From Paulownia fortunei (taxonomy: Eukaryota > Streptophyta > Magnoliopsida > Lamiales > Paulowniaceae), in the NCBI GenBank assembly GCA_019321725.1, contig CM033120.1, positions 2,516,275 to 2,580,274 of the forward strand: a stretch of 64,000 bases of DNA. The letters run 5' to 3'. Position numbers and translations under genes: made by a program. Every line of letters starts with the position of its first letter. Positions within the stretch are counted from its first letter, which is position 1. The notes under the pieces are model-generated. The model was given only the letters and a program-made list of their open reading frames with translations, was not told the DNA's origin and did not search any database. Below, piece after piece: positions 33,301 through 44,224 of this stretch.

Positions 33301-33701
33301 TCAGTGGGTTTGCAAAAAAACAAAAAAATTGGAAGAATAAATGCATGCATACGATTCCTATTCCCCACATATGATATATGACAAATGAAAGCAGTTGTTC
33401 TCCTTCATCCTTAGGCAGAAAAGTGATCACTTGGGGCACCATCATTGGCACAATCATTTGCCATAGCTGAGTATGATTTTGTGGTAGATTTAACATACCA
33501 ATAGCTAGAAATCAATAGGAGAACCAAATACTGAAGCATCCACAAGTTAGAACCAGCCAAGTAATCAAACCTTATCTTGGGCCCCAGAGAAGCACGATAA
33601 TTCTCTTCATCACAAACTACTTCCTGGCTTAATCTGATCGGCTGCAGATCTTGACAATGCAACTTAATCCCAGTTTCTACACTCTGTCTTGTCTCTTGTT
33701 T
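30385..33701. other. Gene-poor interval after the PPR gene
   Basis: Contains a T22 run at about 30461-30482, a (TA)n at 32157-32176 and a TE-like AT-rich tail at 32780-33030. A 105-codon frame at 31730-32047 lies behind a good acceptor (TTTCCAG at about 31726) and could be untranslated or lncRNA sequence, but the peptide resembles nothing I know. The 33254-33662 region is probably 3' UTR of the minus-strand gene that ends at 33702. Confidence 0.5.
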
Positions 33702-36700
33702 TTAACCTTCGGCTCCCTCATCATTGTCACCAGATGCATCACCCCTTTCCTGCAATGACTAATGTCAATGAGTACATTTGAATTGTAAAACCTGGAAAGG
33801 AAGATATCAAGTGACTTGTTTTGATTTAAGCATCCCTGAAATGTAAATGTTTTTTACCAACAGTCCAAGAATTCCACCTACAACTCTAGGCAGCAATCTG
33901 CTTTCAGTATAACAAATGATGGAAACTTAATAACAATGCCCACAATGATGATCTCCATTCAAGTAACGGCCCAAAATTAGAAAAGATAGCATGGAAACTA
34001 CACAGATAGCATTGTGGAGTACCAGGCAGCTGAAAGCTAATTTAGCGATTGTTCCGAAATCAATAGCTATAGACGATCTCTAATACATTATAGTACATTT
34101 TTTTAGTTCTCTAAATTTTTGAAATGTTATCACCCTTATTTTTTAAGACATGTTGAAATGAAGAAAAAATTTCAATGGAAACAAGAATGCAAATAGATTT
34201 GCAGTCACCTGTCAAAACACCTTGAAGACATCACTTTGATAAAAGCTGCATAGCCAGCCACCATTATCTCAAGACACATCAGATGAAGTTATCAAAGAAA
34301 CCAGCTTAGCGACAATTTCCATAGGTACTCCAAACAATATGATAAAGCATACATCCAAATTATCAAGTGACAGGTAAAGAAACTTCTGTATGCAAAATGG
34401 AATCCGAACATCAAATGTCAAAATTTGTTTAGAAGCTAAGTCCAGTTAAAAAACAAGACAGAACTTGTGGACTATTTTTGTGTGCACTTTTTTGTACCTC
34501 ATGCATGCATGCATGCATGTGTGTGTGTGTGGGAGAGAGACAGAGAGTTACTATACCACTGCATTCAGAAGCAATAGTGGCCCCCTTGGAGGCCGAAATA
34601 CTAACTCGACCAATTCAAGCATGCAAGGGCTGCATTAACCAGTGAAGTTATTCTATGGTGGTTATTGCTGATCAGTACAAAAGGTCACTCTTTTCTCCTC
34701 TACATCCCATAAGAATGGCAAATAATTGCTTAATCCCTCCACTCTGCTTTTTGCCTCCTCATTTCTAAAACTATTTAGAGCTCTCCAATGATCTAACATC
34801 CTTGAGGATGTGATTTCGCATTTCAATTTTTTTTCTTTACAAACTTCATCTTGCAGTCATATTTCACTTCAGATGTTAATTAACCATATGGTTAATCTCA
34901 ATTTTGTAACTTAACAGAAAACAAAGCCTAAGCTATACGTATATGGGGTCGAAAACATGAACAGGGGACCATCTCTAAAGTTAGAGCACAGACTCGAGGC
35001 CCTTTCCTGTAATTTCATTCCATGTAACTCTTGGTCATCCTATTTGGGGATTACAATTTATATTTGATCGATCAATTTCTCAAACATTGCGCCTAACAAT
35101 CTTCACTAAATATGCCAGAACCATTTCGAAAAGTTCTCAAATTTTTTTCAATATAAAAGCCAAATTGAATATACTTCATTACTCCTATCTATCTCTTCTT
35201 GTTTTACTGCATATTCATCAAACATTTGTTATCTCAGCAACAATTAGTTTACTTGCATCATCTTTCTTAATGAGGGGTTTACATATACCATTTTGGCGCT
35301 CTTATGCATATCTATATATTTCGTTTTAAAGGAATTCAGCGATCACATAAAACCTTACAGAAGCTCTTCCACTTAATTTAATAGCTTCTCAATCAATCAT
35401 AGAGTCTCAATATAAAAATTCTTCCTCATCCCCAATCTACAGCCACTCAATACATCTAAATGGACTAAAATTAGACAACATATGAACTCAATCTAACACA
35501 ACTAAGTTTAATCTTCTTTTTGGAAAGTTCTCTCAATTACTACACTGTAGCAATGATTCTTTCTAATCTCGGCCATCAAGATCATATCATCAGCAAGATG
35601 CTTGCACCATTGGATTTCACCTTATATGCCTTGGCTAACTCATCCATAATTTACTTGAAAAACGAAATAAGAACTCAAGGCTAACCTTTGATGTAGGCCT
35701 GCAATAATAATAAACCAACCCTAATAATTCCCTGTCATGGAAAAACAAAAATTAAAATTCCTAGCTTTCTGGATAAGGCAATTCCTGATTAAAAAGCTAG
35801 TTTACAAATGAACAATGAAATGTAGCATCTGATATGGAAATGGGAAAACCTATATGTTGCATAAGCACCTTTTTATTGAAATCCCATGACGATTTCATCC
35901 TGTTGCACATTTGAGCAGAAACAAGTTCAGATTCTAAAATTGGTTCTGTTTTAGGAAAATCAGTCTAGTTATTTACTAGATAGTGATGAAAGCAATTTTT
36001 GAATTGGAATTATTTCCGAAGGTATTTATGTTTCCAGGATTTTTATCATTGTTCAACTACAACAAGTAGGCTTCTTTGATACCTAACGAAATATGTAACC
36101 CGGCTCTTCATGTTGAAATTCGAATTTAACTTTCTGAACAGGACTTTCTACAGTGTTTTCGTAATCCAATATCATATTATCATTTCTATCTAACTGGTTC
36201 ATAAAATAGTTGACCTTTTTTTCTGCAAATAAAGCTATAATGATTCTAAATCTGTTTTAATGGTTGGTGCGATTGTATCAAATAATTTAGAGGGTGTCAT
36301 CTCAATTAACGTAATGATAAGGTTCGATGCATTATAATACTTTCTCCATCTTACATCGAATGCCCATATTTGAGTTAGCACGACGTTTTACATGGAAGAT
36401 GAAAAAATATTTTTGCATATTTTTTTATTTTTAACCTCGAAAGTAACAGTGGGGAGTTAGCGAGGTCCAATCATTATTTTATATAAAATGATACTTATCG
36501 AATTATGTACCTTGAATTTTGTGGTCCGAATTTGATTACTCAAACAACTTTAAGTGGATGAAAAAGAGGCCACATAGATGCTATGTAATAGCTCTGTAAG
36601 CAACTTGTAGGCTGCTTCATCCTAAAGCGACATCGGTGCTGCGTAAGCTACTTGATTAATTTCTATAAATAGAAGCATTTCAGTTCATTTGCTTAGAACA

Positions 36701-38848
36701 GAGAAGAGAGAGTGGGTGACCAACCTGGGCACCCAAGAGATGGAGAACAACCGGGGAGCAAGTGTGAGTGTAGCACCATGAGAGCAACTTGTGGGAGACA
36801 AATTGTGAGGGGTGTGAGAAATACTTGTGGATTTTTTCTCTTGGGCCAATACAAAGGGGTTGATAAAGTGTTTTTCGTTAGCTTTTGATAGTGGTTGTAC
36901 AAGGAATTCTTTTTTCCTCAGTTTAGGTATTAAACTCAAGTGTGTATCTTGTGCCGGTAAAATTCTCTTATAGTGGAATAATCAAAATTCTCGTGGTCAT
37001 TGGCGGATTTCCGAACCACATAAATCTTTGTATTCATTATTTTTTTATCCCTCGAAAATTATTTGTCATCAACTTGTTGGTGTGATTTGTTGTAATTTCC
37101 AATAAATTAAATCTCGGATCGTATAAGCTTCCACTGTGCCCAACAATACTTTTGGAAAGAAAATTATGATTTCAGGAAATGAAATATTATTTATTTCTAG
37201 AATGAAATTCTACACTCAATTGTACACAAAGTTACTGTTAAAGAGTATTGCAGAAACATCCACCCAGGCAATTTCCAGTATATCATCATTTCCTGACATA
37301 GATTTCACTTCACCTTTTGCTATAGTAAAAGATACTTAATCCTATGTTCTTGGCGGCTGTGTGTGGCACTCCTACAGAACTGAAGAAACTAATTAGATTT
37401 GCAAACTTCTACAAATAGTCTACGTTCTTATTTTCTAAATTCCTCTAAATTACTAGATTCTCATTTTCTTGAATTACTCTTGGCATAATTACCAATAAAG
37501 TATTAAAGCTATCAACTTTTTCAATGTAAATTCTCAGTCTTTGTAAACAAGCAGTCTACGTCAAGTTTTGTGGCTAAGACAACATCATATGTTGCCATGG
37601 TGGGGATATAAAACTAAGAAATATAAGCCTCCACCTCAATGCTCAGCAAAGCATTTAAATCAACTTCACATAGCATAAAAAAAAAATCTGCATTATAGTT
37701 CTATATAGTGTTTTTTCTTCTTGCATGGTACAGTGCTACTGTCAGCTAAGCTATACTAAAAGCAGGAATAAACTGAGAATGTCTATAACCTTCAAGCTGA
37801 AAAGTAGAAATGAAATCGCTAAATAGAAACTAAAAGATCACCTCCAAGAGCTCCTGGAATACCCTGAATGCACCAATGCATGCGCCCAGTTCCGAAACGG
37901 TCCAAGTTCCATTACTCTCAGCAACAATATCCCTTAATCCCGAGCCATAACTGACATTTGAAAGAGAAACAAATGACTCGTACAAAAGCTGCAATGATTT
38001 GAAGTAAAAGCAAAAACCTGGTAAAATATGTTTACTGGATCAAGGTGATACTATTATTAATACTGAATTATGCACAGCTATATTAACTCTTTGTGTGGGA
38101 GCAACTCACTGGATAAGCACCTCCTTTCTGTTTCACCAAAACCAGAATCCAAAACATTTCAAGATTTACACCAATAACTCATCAATCTAAGACTGGTAAG
38201 ATGTTATAACTTTCCTATTTGTCAAGATGACAATGTCAACACATGAAATGAGCAACGATGTGCGCTTTTCTAAAAAAAAAAAAAAAGGGTAACTAGATTT
38301 TCAGTTTCTTCCATATTCACCTAAATGATCTGAAAACCACAAAACTATATTAAATTCAGTACTTAAGACAGCTATTCTACTCCAACGGGCATAACTTGAT
38401 GTCTTTATTGTGTCTCTTCATAAAGCCCCAAGGTTGTGCTGATTCAAATTAGTATAACAAAGTTTAGCAACATTTACTTCCAATAAATGTCTTGGTGGTC
38501 CAAATGACAACATAAGACCTGTCTGTCTACTTTATTACAAAAAATGCGAAATTTCATGATTTATATGTACCAGCAATTTTAGGGCAAGCAGTGAGAAGAA
38601 GAGAATAAAACTCAAAAGTTAGATCACCTACCTTTAGTTCATTTTTAGAACAGCTAAATCCTGTCACAAAGTTGCCATTTTAAACAGCTTCATGATAACT
38701 GCAATAAACCATGTCATCTGAATAGGTTTTATCATTTAAACATTTCAAGACTACCTCTCCTTTGACTTGGCCTTAGCATCAGATCTTTTGCGTCTTCCTC
38801 CTTCCCATATTCCAATTTCCTCCTCTTCCTCCTTTCTTCATCATTCAT
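33702..38848 (-). CDS. Unrecognised small gene with microexons, 111 residues (spliced model)
   Basis: Minus-strand model complement(33702..33749, 37842..37988, 38110..38127, 38632..38660, 38755..38848). All four introns are GT-AG (about 94, 504, 121 and 4092 nt) and every junction keeps the frame open, giving 336 nt including the stop. Exon 3 is only 18 nt (KGGAYP) and exon 2 only 29 nt. The predicted protein has a basic start (MNDEERRKRRKLEYG), a middle with LLYESFVSLSNVSYG and GTWTVSELGACIGAF, and an acidic end DNDEGAEG. I do not recognise the family. The chain of phase-matched junctions supports a real gene. The 147-nt exon and the 18-nt exon are the firmest parts. The start codon and the last exon are less certain, because other exons could lie in the long final intron or upstream of 38848. 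Confidence 0.55.
34500..34548. repeat. Compound microsatellite (CATG)n-(GT)n-(GA)n
   Basis: CATGCATGCATG repeats pass into GTGTGTGTGT and then GGGAGAGAGACAGAGAG. It lies in the long last intron of the 111-residue gene model. Confidence 0.9.
36560..37145 (+). mobile_element. Probable solo LTR with TATA box
   Basis: The segment looks like the U3-R-U5 part of a copia-type LTR. It has TATAAATAG at about 36664 followed by a G/A-rich leader. A U5-like tract then runs AGTGGAATAATCAAAATTC, GTGGTCATTGGCGG and CCGAACCACATAAATCTTTG, ending near GTGCCCAACA. No primer-binding site or internal coding sequence follows, so it is a solo LTR or fragment. The left border is uncertain. It helps explain the unusual 4.1-kb length of the host intron. 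Confidence 0.5.
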
Positions 38849-39729
38849 GTCCTTCAACCAAAACAGGCCTCCTTTACAAGCCTAAATCTTTCTATAAACA
38901 TCCAGAAGAAACCAATGTGTATTATTTGTGCCACTCTGTCCATTCCCATTTTAAGTCCAACATACTCTGATTTCAATAATTTACAAGCCAACCAAAGCAC
39001 CCAAAGCGTGACATTGTAGTGAATCTCATCCTACTAGTTCTAAATGAGTTTAAAGAATTTCCCCACCTGCTCTGCTCTTTGCAAATCTGTTGGTTACAGC
39101 ATTTAGATTTAAAATGTCGTCGTCTATTTACATCATTCATTCAAAATGAAGTTGAGTGTATAATCTGTAAAACATCACCACCATTAGTTAAACACCACGA
39201 TACAAGGGAATGGAACAGTAGCAATGAACTTGAGTGAAAAAAAATAACAGCAAGACTAAAATATCGAGATTCCTGACATTTACAAGCTTTATTCTTATTT
39301 CTTTATTTATAAAAACAAGATCCTTTTTCACCTCATGGATTTATATCTACAGGTCCAGCACATGAAAAAATGACAGTTATACATTTGCACAAGTGTTATC
39401 TACACTGTTACAGTCCTGCATACTTTTCTTGTCAATTTAAGGTATTCTCCTTATTTATCAAAACAAGAAACTTTTTCACCTCAATCCTCATACATTTTTA
39501 TCTATCGACCATAAATGAAAATACCAAAACTTCTATCCAGTATATGAAAATATCCATCAGTTTTATAAAGAAACTTGTACACTAATGTTCCCATAAGGGT
39601 TGTCTACAATAGCAAATCCGTAATATTGTCAATGTACAGTATTCTGTATTTGCTAAAGACCAACAAAACCTTCATCAATCATGTGAGTTTTTGGCATTTC
39701 CAGTTACTTCTGTGCCTACATGATGGTTA
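38849..39729. other. Interval between the small gene and the long PPR gene
   Basis: No coding exon recognised. It probably holds the 5' leader and promoter of the minus-strand small gene near 38850-39000 and the 3' UTR of the PPR gene near 39400-39729. Imperfect direct repeats at 39290-39340 and 39450-39500 share an ATTTATAAAAACAAGA-like and CTTTTTCACCTCA tract. Confidence 0.5.
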
Positions 39730-42723
39730 TTATTGAGCTAGAGAGATTTCATCAGGATCTTCAGTTTCTGAATCTGTAAACTGTTGTACATCAGAAGCAA
39801 ATTTCATCTCTTGACTGACCAATTCAGCAAGGTCTTGCCTGTTCGCATTCTTATAAGCATCTATGACTGCTTTGTACAATGATTCATTAGGCTCAATTGC
39901 TCCAAATTTTAATTGGCTGTGTATGCGCTTCACCCCTTCAACCATGCCAGCTTTTCCATAACAATTTACAAGATTGATTAAGGTAACAATATCAGGCTCA
40001 AGCCCCTCATCTTGCATTCTCATGAACATGTTCAATGCCTCATCAATCTTCCCATAAGCTGTGTAAGCACGAATTGCAGCATTATAGGCAAAGGAATTGA
40101 ACCCTACATCTTCCTTTGTAAAGATTCCACAAGATTTAAGGGCATATGCATGGAGACCTACTATAGAAAAAACAGAGGTTATCACAGCTTGCTTGGCGAA
40201 GGGTCTCCCTTCCTGGTAAGACGATTCAAGCTGTCTTACTGCTTCAGCTGGAATGCCTCCCTTCTTTAATATGGTAAATAGTACTTTGAAGGTCCCCCGA
40301 TCAGGCAAAAGCTTCTGATTCACTACCATTTCATGCAGCAGTTCACCACATTCAACTAGCTGCCCGTTTGTGGCATAACATGCCATCACTTTATTATATG
40401 TTACACAATCTCTCACTAAACCAGACTGTTTCATCTCTCCTGCAACTTCAATGGCCTCATCAAGCATGCCCATGTTCTTATAAACATAAATCATGGTTGC
40501 AAATGTAACCCCATCAGCCCAATTTTTCTCTCTTAAATAATCATATAATACTTTTGCTTCAGACAGCATCCCCATTTCTCCATATAAATTAAGCATACTA
40601 TTGGATGCCACAATATCAGGACCCCCATCCAACTTCTTCATCTTCTCATACAGTTGTTTTGCTCCTTCCACAGACCCAATTTTACCATAAGCCTTAATCA
40701 TGGAAGTTAAAATTATTTGATTAGCAGAAATCCCAGAATCTTCCATGACATGGAAATAGTGCTTTGCTTCTTCAAATTTGCCATCCTCTGCAAACGCATC
40801 AATTAACGACCCATAAACAACTTCATTTGGTTTTACATCTGCTCGTAGCATTTTTTGGAACACATCAACTGCATCAGAGAGCCTCTTCTTCTTTGCATAA
40901 CTTGCAATTACAGCAGAGAAGGTTGAACATGTAGGTTTAAATCCGGCTTCCTGCATTTCAGCCAAAAGGTCTCTTGCTTTATCCACTGAATCACCTCCAG
41001 CAAACATTTGGATAAGGGAGTTATATGTGCACTCGTCTGGCCATGTACCTTGATTTCTCATACCCCTGAAGAGTGAGACAGCTTTGTCATAAAGTTGTGC
41101 CTTACCATAAGCTTTGATCATGACATTATACTCCAAAACGTCCTTCTGCCCACAGCCATCCCTATTACTGTAGAACAGATCCTCCGCTTCTGCCCAAAGC
41201 TCCTTCTCTGCATATACATCTATTATAGCAGCATACGTCCTTGATGAAAACCCACCAGATGATTGGGACTTCTCAACCAGGAACTTTGCCCTCTCAGACA
41301 GTCCAGCAGTAACATACATTTTAGTAAGTACCGGAAGAGAGCTTTCATCAATACGCTTCCCCAATTTCTCCATTTCTTGAATCACGGCCTCCACCTCCTG
41401 AACCATATTTCTTTCACTCAGTATTTTAAGGATAGCTCTATGGGTTACATCATCAGGAAATAGACCCATCTCCCTAATCTTCCTGTAGCACTGAAGAACT
41501 GCATCTATGTTCCCCATATCAGCATATAGCGAAAGAAAAATGTTGTAAGTCTTTGTATCAGGAGAAATCCCTCTTTCCTCCATTTTGTTGAGCAAAGCCT
41601 CAGCCTCAGACAAATAACCCTGACTACCACAAATAAAAATCATGGTGTTGAATGTAAAGGTATCCAGTGGCACACCAGCCTTCAACATATCAGCAAAAAC
41701 ATCTGCAGCATCCTTCAAGCGACCTGCCTTTCCATACAAGTCTATAAGAGTATTATAAGTAGCAGTAAGACGTGGTTTTCTCACAGAACTCTCTACATCC
41801 CCAAAATCCTTGGAAGAATGTGACCTCCCCCCAGTCCGAAAAAGCTCAGTCAACAAAAACTGTTTCAACGTAATCGCTTGCTGATCACCCATGCTATCCA
41901 AATCAAGATCATCCAATTCAATTTTCCCAACAGACCAATCCTTATAGAACCTGTCAGCCCTATCATATTCCCCTGAATCCTTCAATACCTTAACAACAGT
42001 AGACATTGTGACTTCATCCGGGAAAATCCCTCTCAACTTCATATGTTTAATCCATAAAAGCGCCTCCTTCACCAGCCCTGCTTTTCCATACACATCTACA
42101 AGCATTCCATACGTGTTATTTGTGGGCAAGACTCCCTTTTTTGCCATTTCAATCCAACAAAGCCTCAACTCATCCCATTTCTGAGCTCTACCCAATGCAC
42201 GAAGCACAACATTATAGTGTATGACATTTGGAACGTAATCTTTCTGTGACTTGAACCACTCAAAAACCCTCACAACCTTATGCCACTTACTTTGTTCTTT
42301 GAGAATCACTGTCTGCTCTTTGGGACTAAGCTTCCCGTAATACAAATCAAGGGTCTTTTCCACATCCTTCTCGGCCTCCAAAGCTCGCAAAACCAAAGGC
42401 AAAATACCTCCATATTTCTTCTTTTTCCCCTTATTCAACTTCTTATTGGGTAAACCTACAATCTTGGAATGACACTGAAGCTTAAACCCCAGAAAAAACC
42501 CATCTTTACTGGGACTTTTCTTCTGGGCATGGCGATTTTTTGTGTTTTTGTGAAAATTATTCAAAGCAAGGGGATGACTGTGTGAGTTAAACCCCAGAAA
42601 AAGATTAGAATTCAAAGGAGAACAAAGGGTTTGAAGCTTACAAGGTGAAGCAGAGGAGATGTAAGCTTGAGCTGAGAGACTGATGAGCTCTCTGGAAGAA
42701 CCACCGCAGGTCTGCAACATCAT
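39730..42723 (-). CDS. Long P-class PPR protein (At1g73710-like)
   Basis: An intronless gene of 997 codons. The N-terminus (MMLQTCGGSSRELISL) is rich in Ser, Lys and hydrophobic residues and suits a plastid or mitochondrial transit peptide. From about residue 150 to 960 it is almost wholly 35-residue PPR motifs, for example VTYNKVMACYATNGQL, ATYNTLIDLYGKAGRL and LEYNVMIKAYGKAQLY. It lacks E or DYW domains. P-class proteins bind RNA to protect ends, promote splicing or enable translation in organelles. Its length and the YGKAG-rich motifs fit the Arabidopsis At1g73710 type, about 990 residues. The start uses the first of two adjacent ATGs (42721-42723). No frame break is seen. The RNA target cannot be read from sequence alone here. 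Confidence 0.95.
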   Translation of the reverse strand: MMLQTCGGSSRELISLSAQAYISSASPCKLQTLCSPLNSNLFLGFNSHSHPLALNNFHKNTKNRHAQKKSPSKDGFFLGFKLQCHSKIVGLPNKKLNKGKKKKYGGILPLVLRALEAEKDVEKTLDLYYGKLSPKEQTVILKEQSKWHKVVRVFEWFKSQKDYVPNVIHYNVVLRALGRAQKWDELRLCWIEMAKKGVLPTNNTYGMLVDVYGKAGLVKEALLWIKHMKLRGIFPDEVTMSTVVKVLKDSGEYDRADRFYKDWSVGKIELDDLDLDSMGDQQAITLKQFLLTELFRTGGRSHSSKDFGDVESSVRKPRLTATYNTLIDLYGKAGRLKDAADVFADMLKAGVPLDTFTFNTMIFICGSQGYLSEAEALLNKMEERGISPDTKTYNIFLSLYADMGNIDAVLQCYRKIREMGLFPDDVTHRAILKILSERNMVQEVEAVIQEMEKLGKRIDESSLPVLTKMYVTAGLSERAKFLVEKSQSSGGFSSRTYAAIIDVYAEKELWAEAEDLFYSNRDGCGQKDVLEYNVMIKAYGKAQLYDKAVSLFRGMRNQGTWPDECTYNSLIQMFAGGDSVDKARDLLAEMQEAGFKPTCSTFSAVIASYAKKKRLSDAVDVFQKMLRADVKPNEVVYGSLIDAFAEDGKFEEAKHYFHVMEDSGISANQIILTSMIKAYGKIGSVEGAKQLYEKMKKLDGGPDIVASNSMLNLYGEMGMLSEAKVLYDYLREKNWADGVTFATMIYVYKNMGMLDEAIEVAGEMKQSGLVRDCVTYNKVMACYATNGQLVECGELLHEMVVNQKLLPDRGTFKVLFTILKKGGIPAEAVRQLESSYQEGRPFAKQAVITSVFSIVGLHAYALKSCGIFTKEDVGFNSFAYNAAIRAYTAYGKIDEALNMFMRMQDEGLEPDIVTLINLVNCYGKAGMVEGVKRIHSQLKFGAIEPNESLYKAVIDAYKNANRQDLAELVSQEMKFASDVQQFTDSETEDPDEISLAQ

Positions 42724-44224
42724 TTTTAAGTTGTGATTTGAACTTAGAAATGATTCAGAGTTGCTGGTAAACAGTTTGGAATTGGTTCAATATAGCCAGG
42801 AGCGCCAAAAAGAAAAAGAAAAAATTCGTTTTTTTCCTGAGATATTACTGCAAGATTTTAATGGCTTAATCATTGTTAAGTTGCATCCCTGGCCCTGGAG
42901 CCAATTTTGTATACTTTCTGGACAGATTTACCCCTCCATAATGATTTATGGTTATAATGTTTGTACTTATTCAATTTCGTTTTTATGAATGAATTATGGG
43001 AATAATGTTGGGGCCTTGGGGGTGAGATATTTTCCTCAGGTTTATGTAGTTCTGGAAGGACAGTTTGGTCAATTGAGGTGTAAAATTAGCTTTTCGTGAA
43101 AATTCTACTGAAAAATATCATCGTTTATTTAGTGTAAAATGTAAAATTAATCATTTCTTAGTTGAAAAAACAAATATTGAAGAGTGTGCATAATTTTGTG
43201 TATATATATAGTTCATTTAAGATTTTTATTGGAGAAGGCTTGTAGAAAAATAAAATTGTCTTGAGGACAAAAAGCTCCATTCTTGAATTTGCTAAAAAAC
43301 ACAGATAAAACTTAATTAGTCTGAGCAAAAATTTTATCTAATTGAAATCGCTACAACTTGAACCTACAATGTATCACAAATAATATGTTTTGAAAATAAT
43401 GCTAATTGAATCATCTGACACAGTACTTCCTCTATTCAACTTTAAATGTTTATATTTAAATTGACAGTGTTTTATACTAAAGTTGAGAAGTGAAAATTTT
43501 AAATATCACTATGTTTTTAATAATAAAAGTAGAAGCTAAGAATTAGTCATGTCAAGTATATTTGTTTTAAAAACAAAAATCATATTTGCAAATAAGAATT
43601 ACTTGTGTCACCCAGATAAAGTAGGATTACTTAATCGACAGTCAGGATAACCATCCACACACATTTGAAGGTTTACAACTCCAAATGAACTGGACAAAAA
43701 TCATAGTATCATAGTTATCTAAAATCAGTGTTAACCACCAAAAGAGAATAAAACCCAAAAATAAGTAGGGAAAGTATATAATCAAAAAAGCAGACACCAC
43801 CACACTTCAAAAGCCATGTTCATTTTTGACATTTCCCAGGTAACTAGTAAGAGAATCAAGTTATTTTTACAGTGAGAAAAGTGTAAGTTGCAAGAATATC
43901 AAGTAACAATTCAACTAAAATCCCCCTGTTTTGGACAAATGAATAATGTCGATGACGACTCATATCGGAACCTTTGATGGCATCTGAGCCTGACAAAGTT
44001 AAAACAAGAAAGACTGTGCCAAAAGGCAAGGGAACCACGTTGTCTCCGACTTGAGAACCAAAATGTTTTGATTATATTCAATAGGTAAGATCGTGGAATT
44101 ACATATGCAACATATGGAGTCCAGAGAGTAAATTTCTGATGTATTGGAGAGTATAAGTTGTAAGAAAAGAATAACCAACGAATTCAACAACTCAAACATA
44201 TCGGTTTTCACCATCATTGTCATG
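42724..44224. other. Interval between the PPR and SCAMP genes
   Basis: Both neighbours are on the minus strand, so this holds the PPR promoter (right of 42723) and the 3' UTR of SCAMP (left of 44225). AT-rich, with a (TA)n tract near 43200. No gene or RNA recognised. Confidence 0.55.

Noticed and set aside
34209..34244. Alternative exon between 33749 and 37842 of the small gene (CTTTTATC...GACAG)
   Set aside because: It has splice-like borders, but in the required phase it stops after four codons, whereas the exon at 33702-33749 continues in frame to a natural stop.
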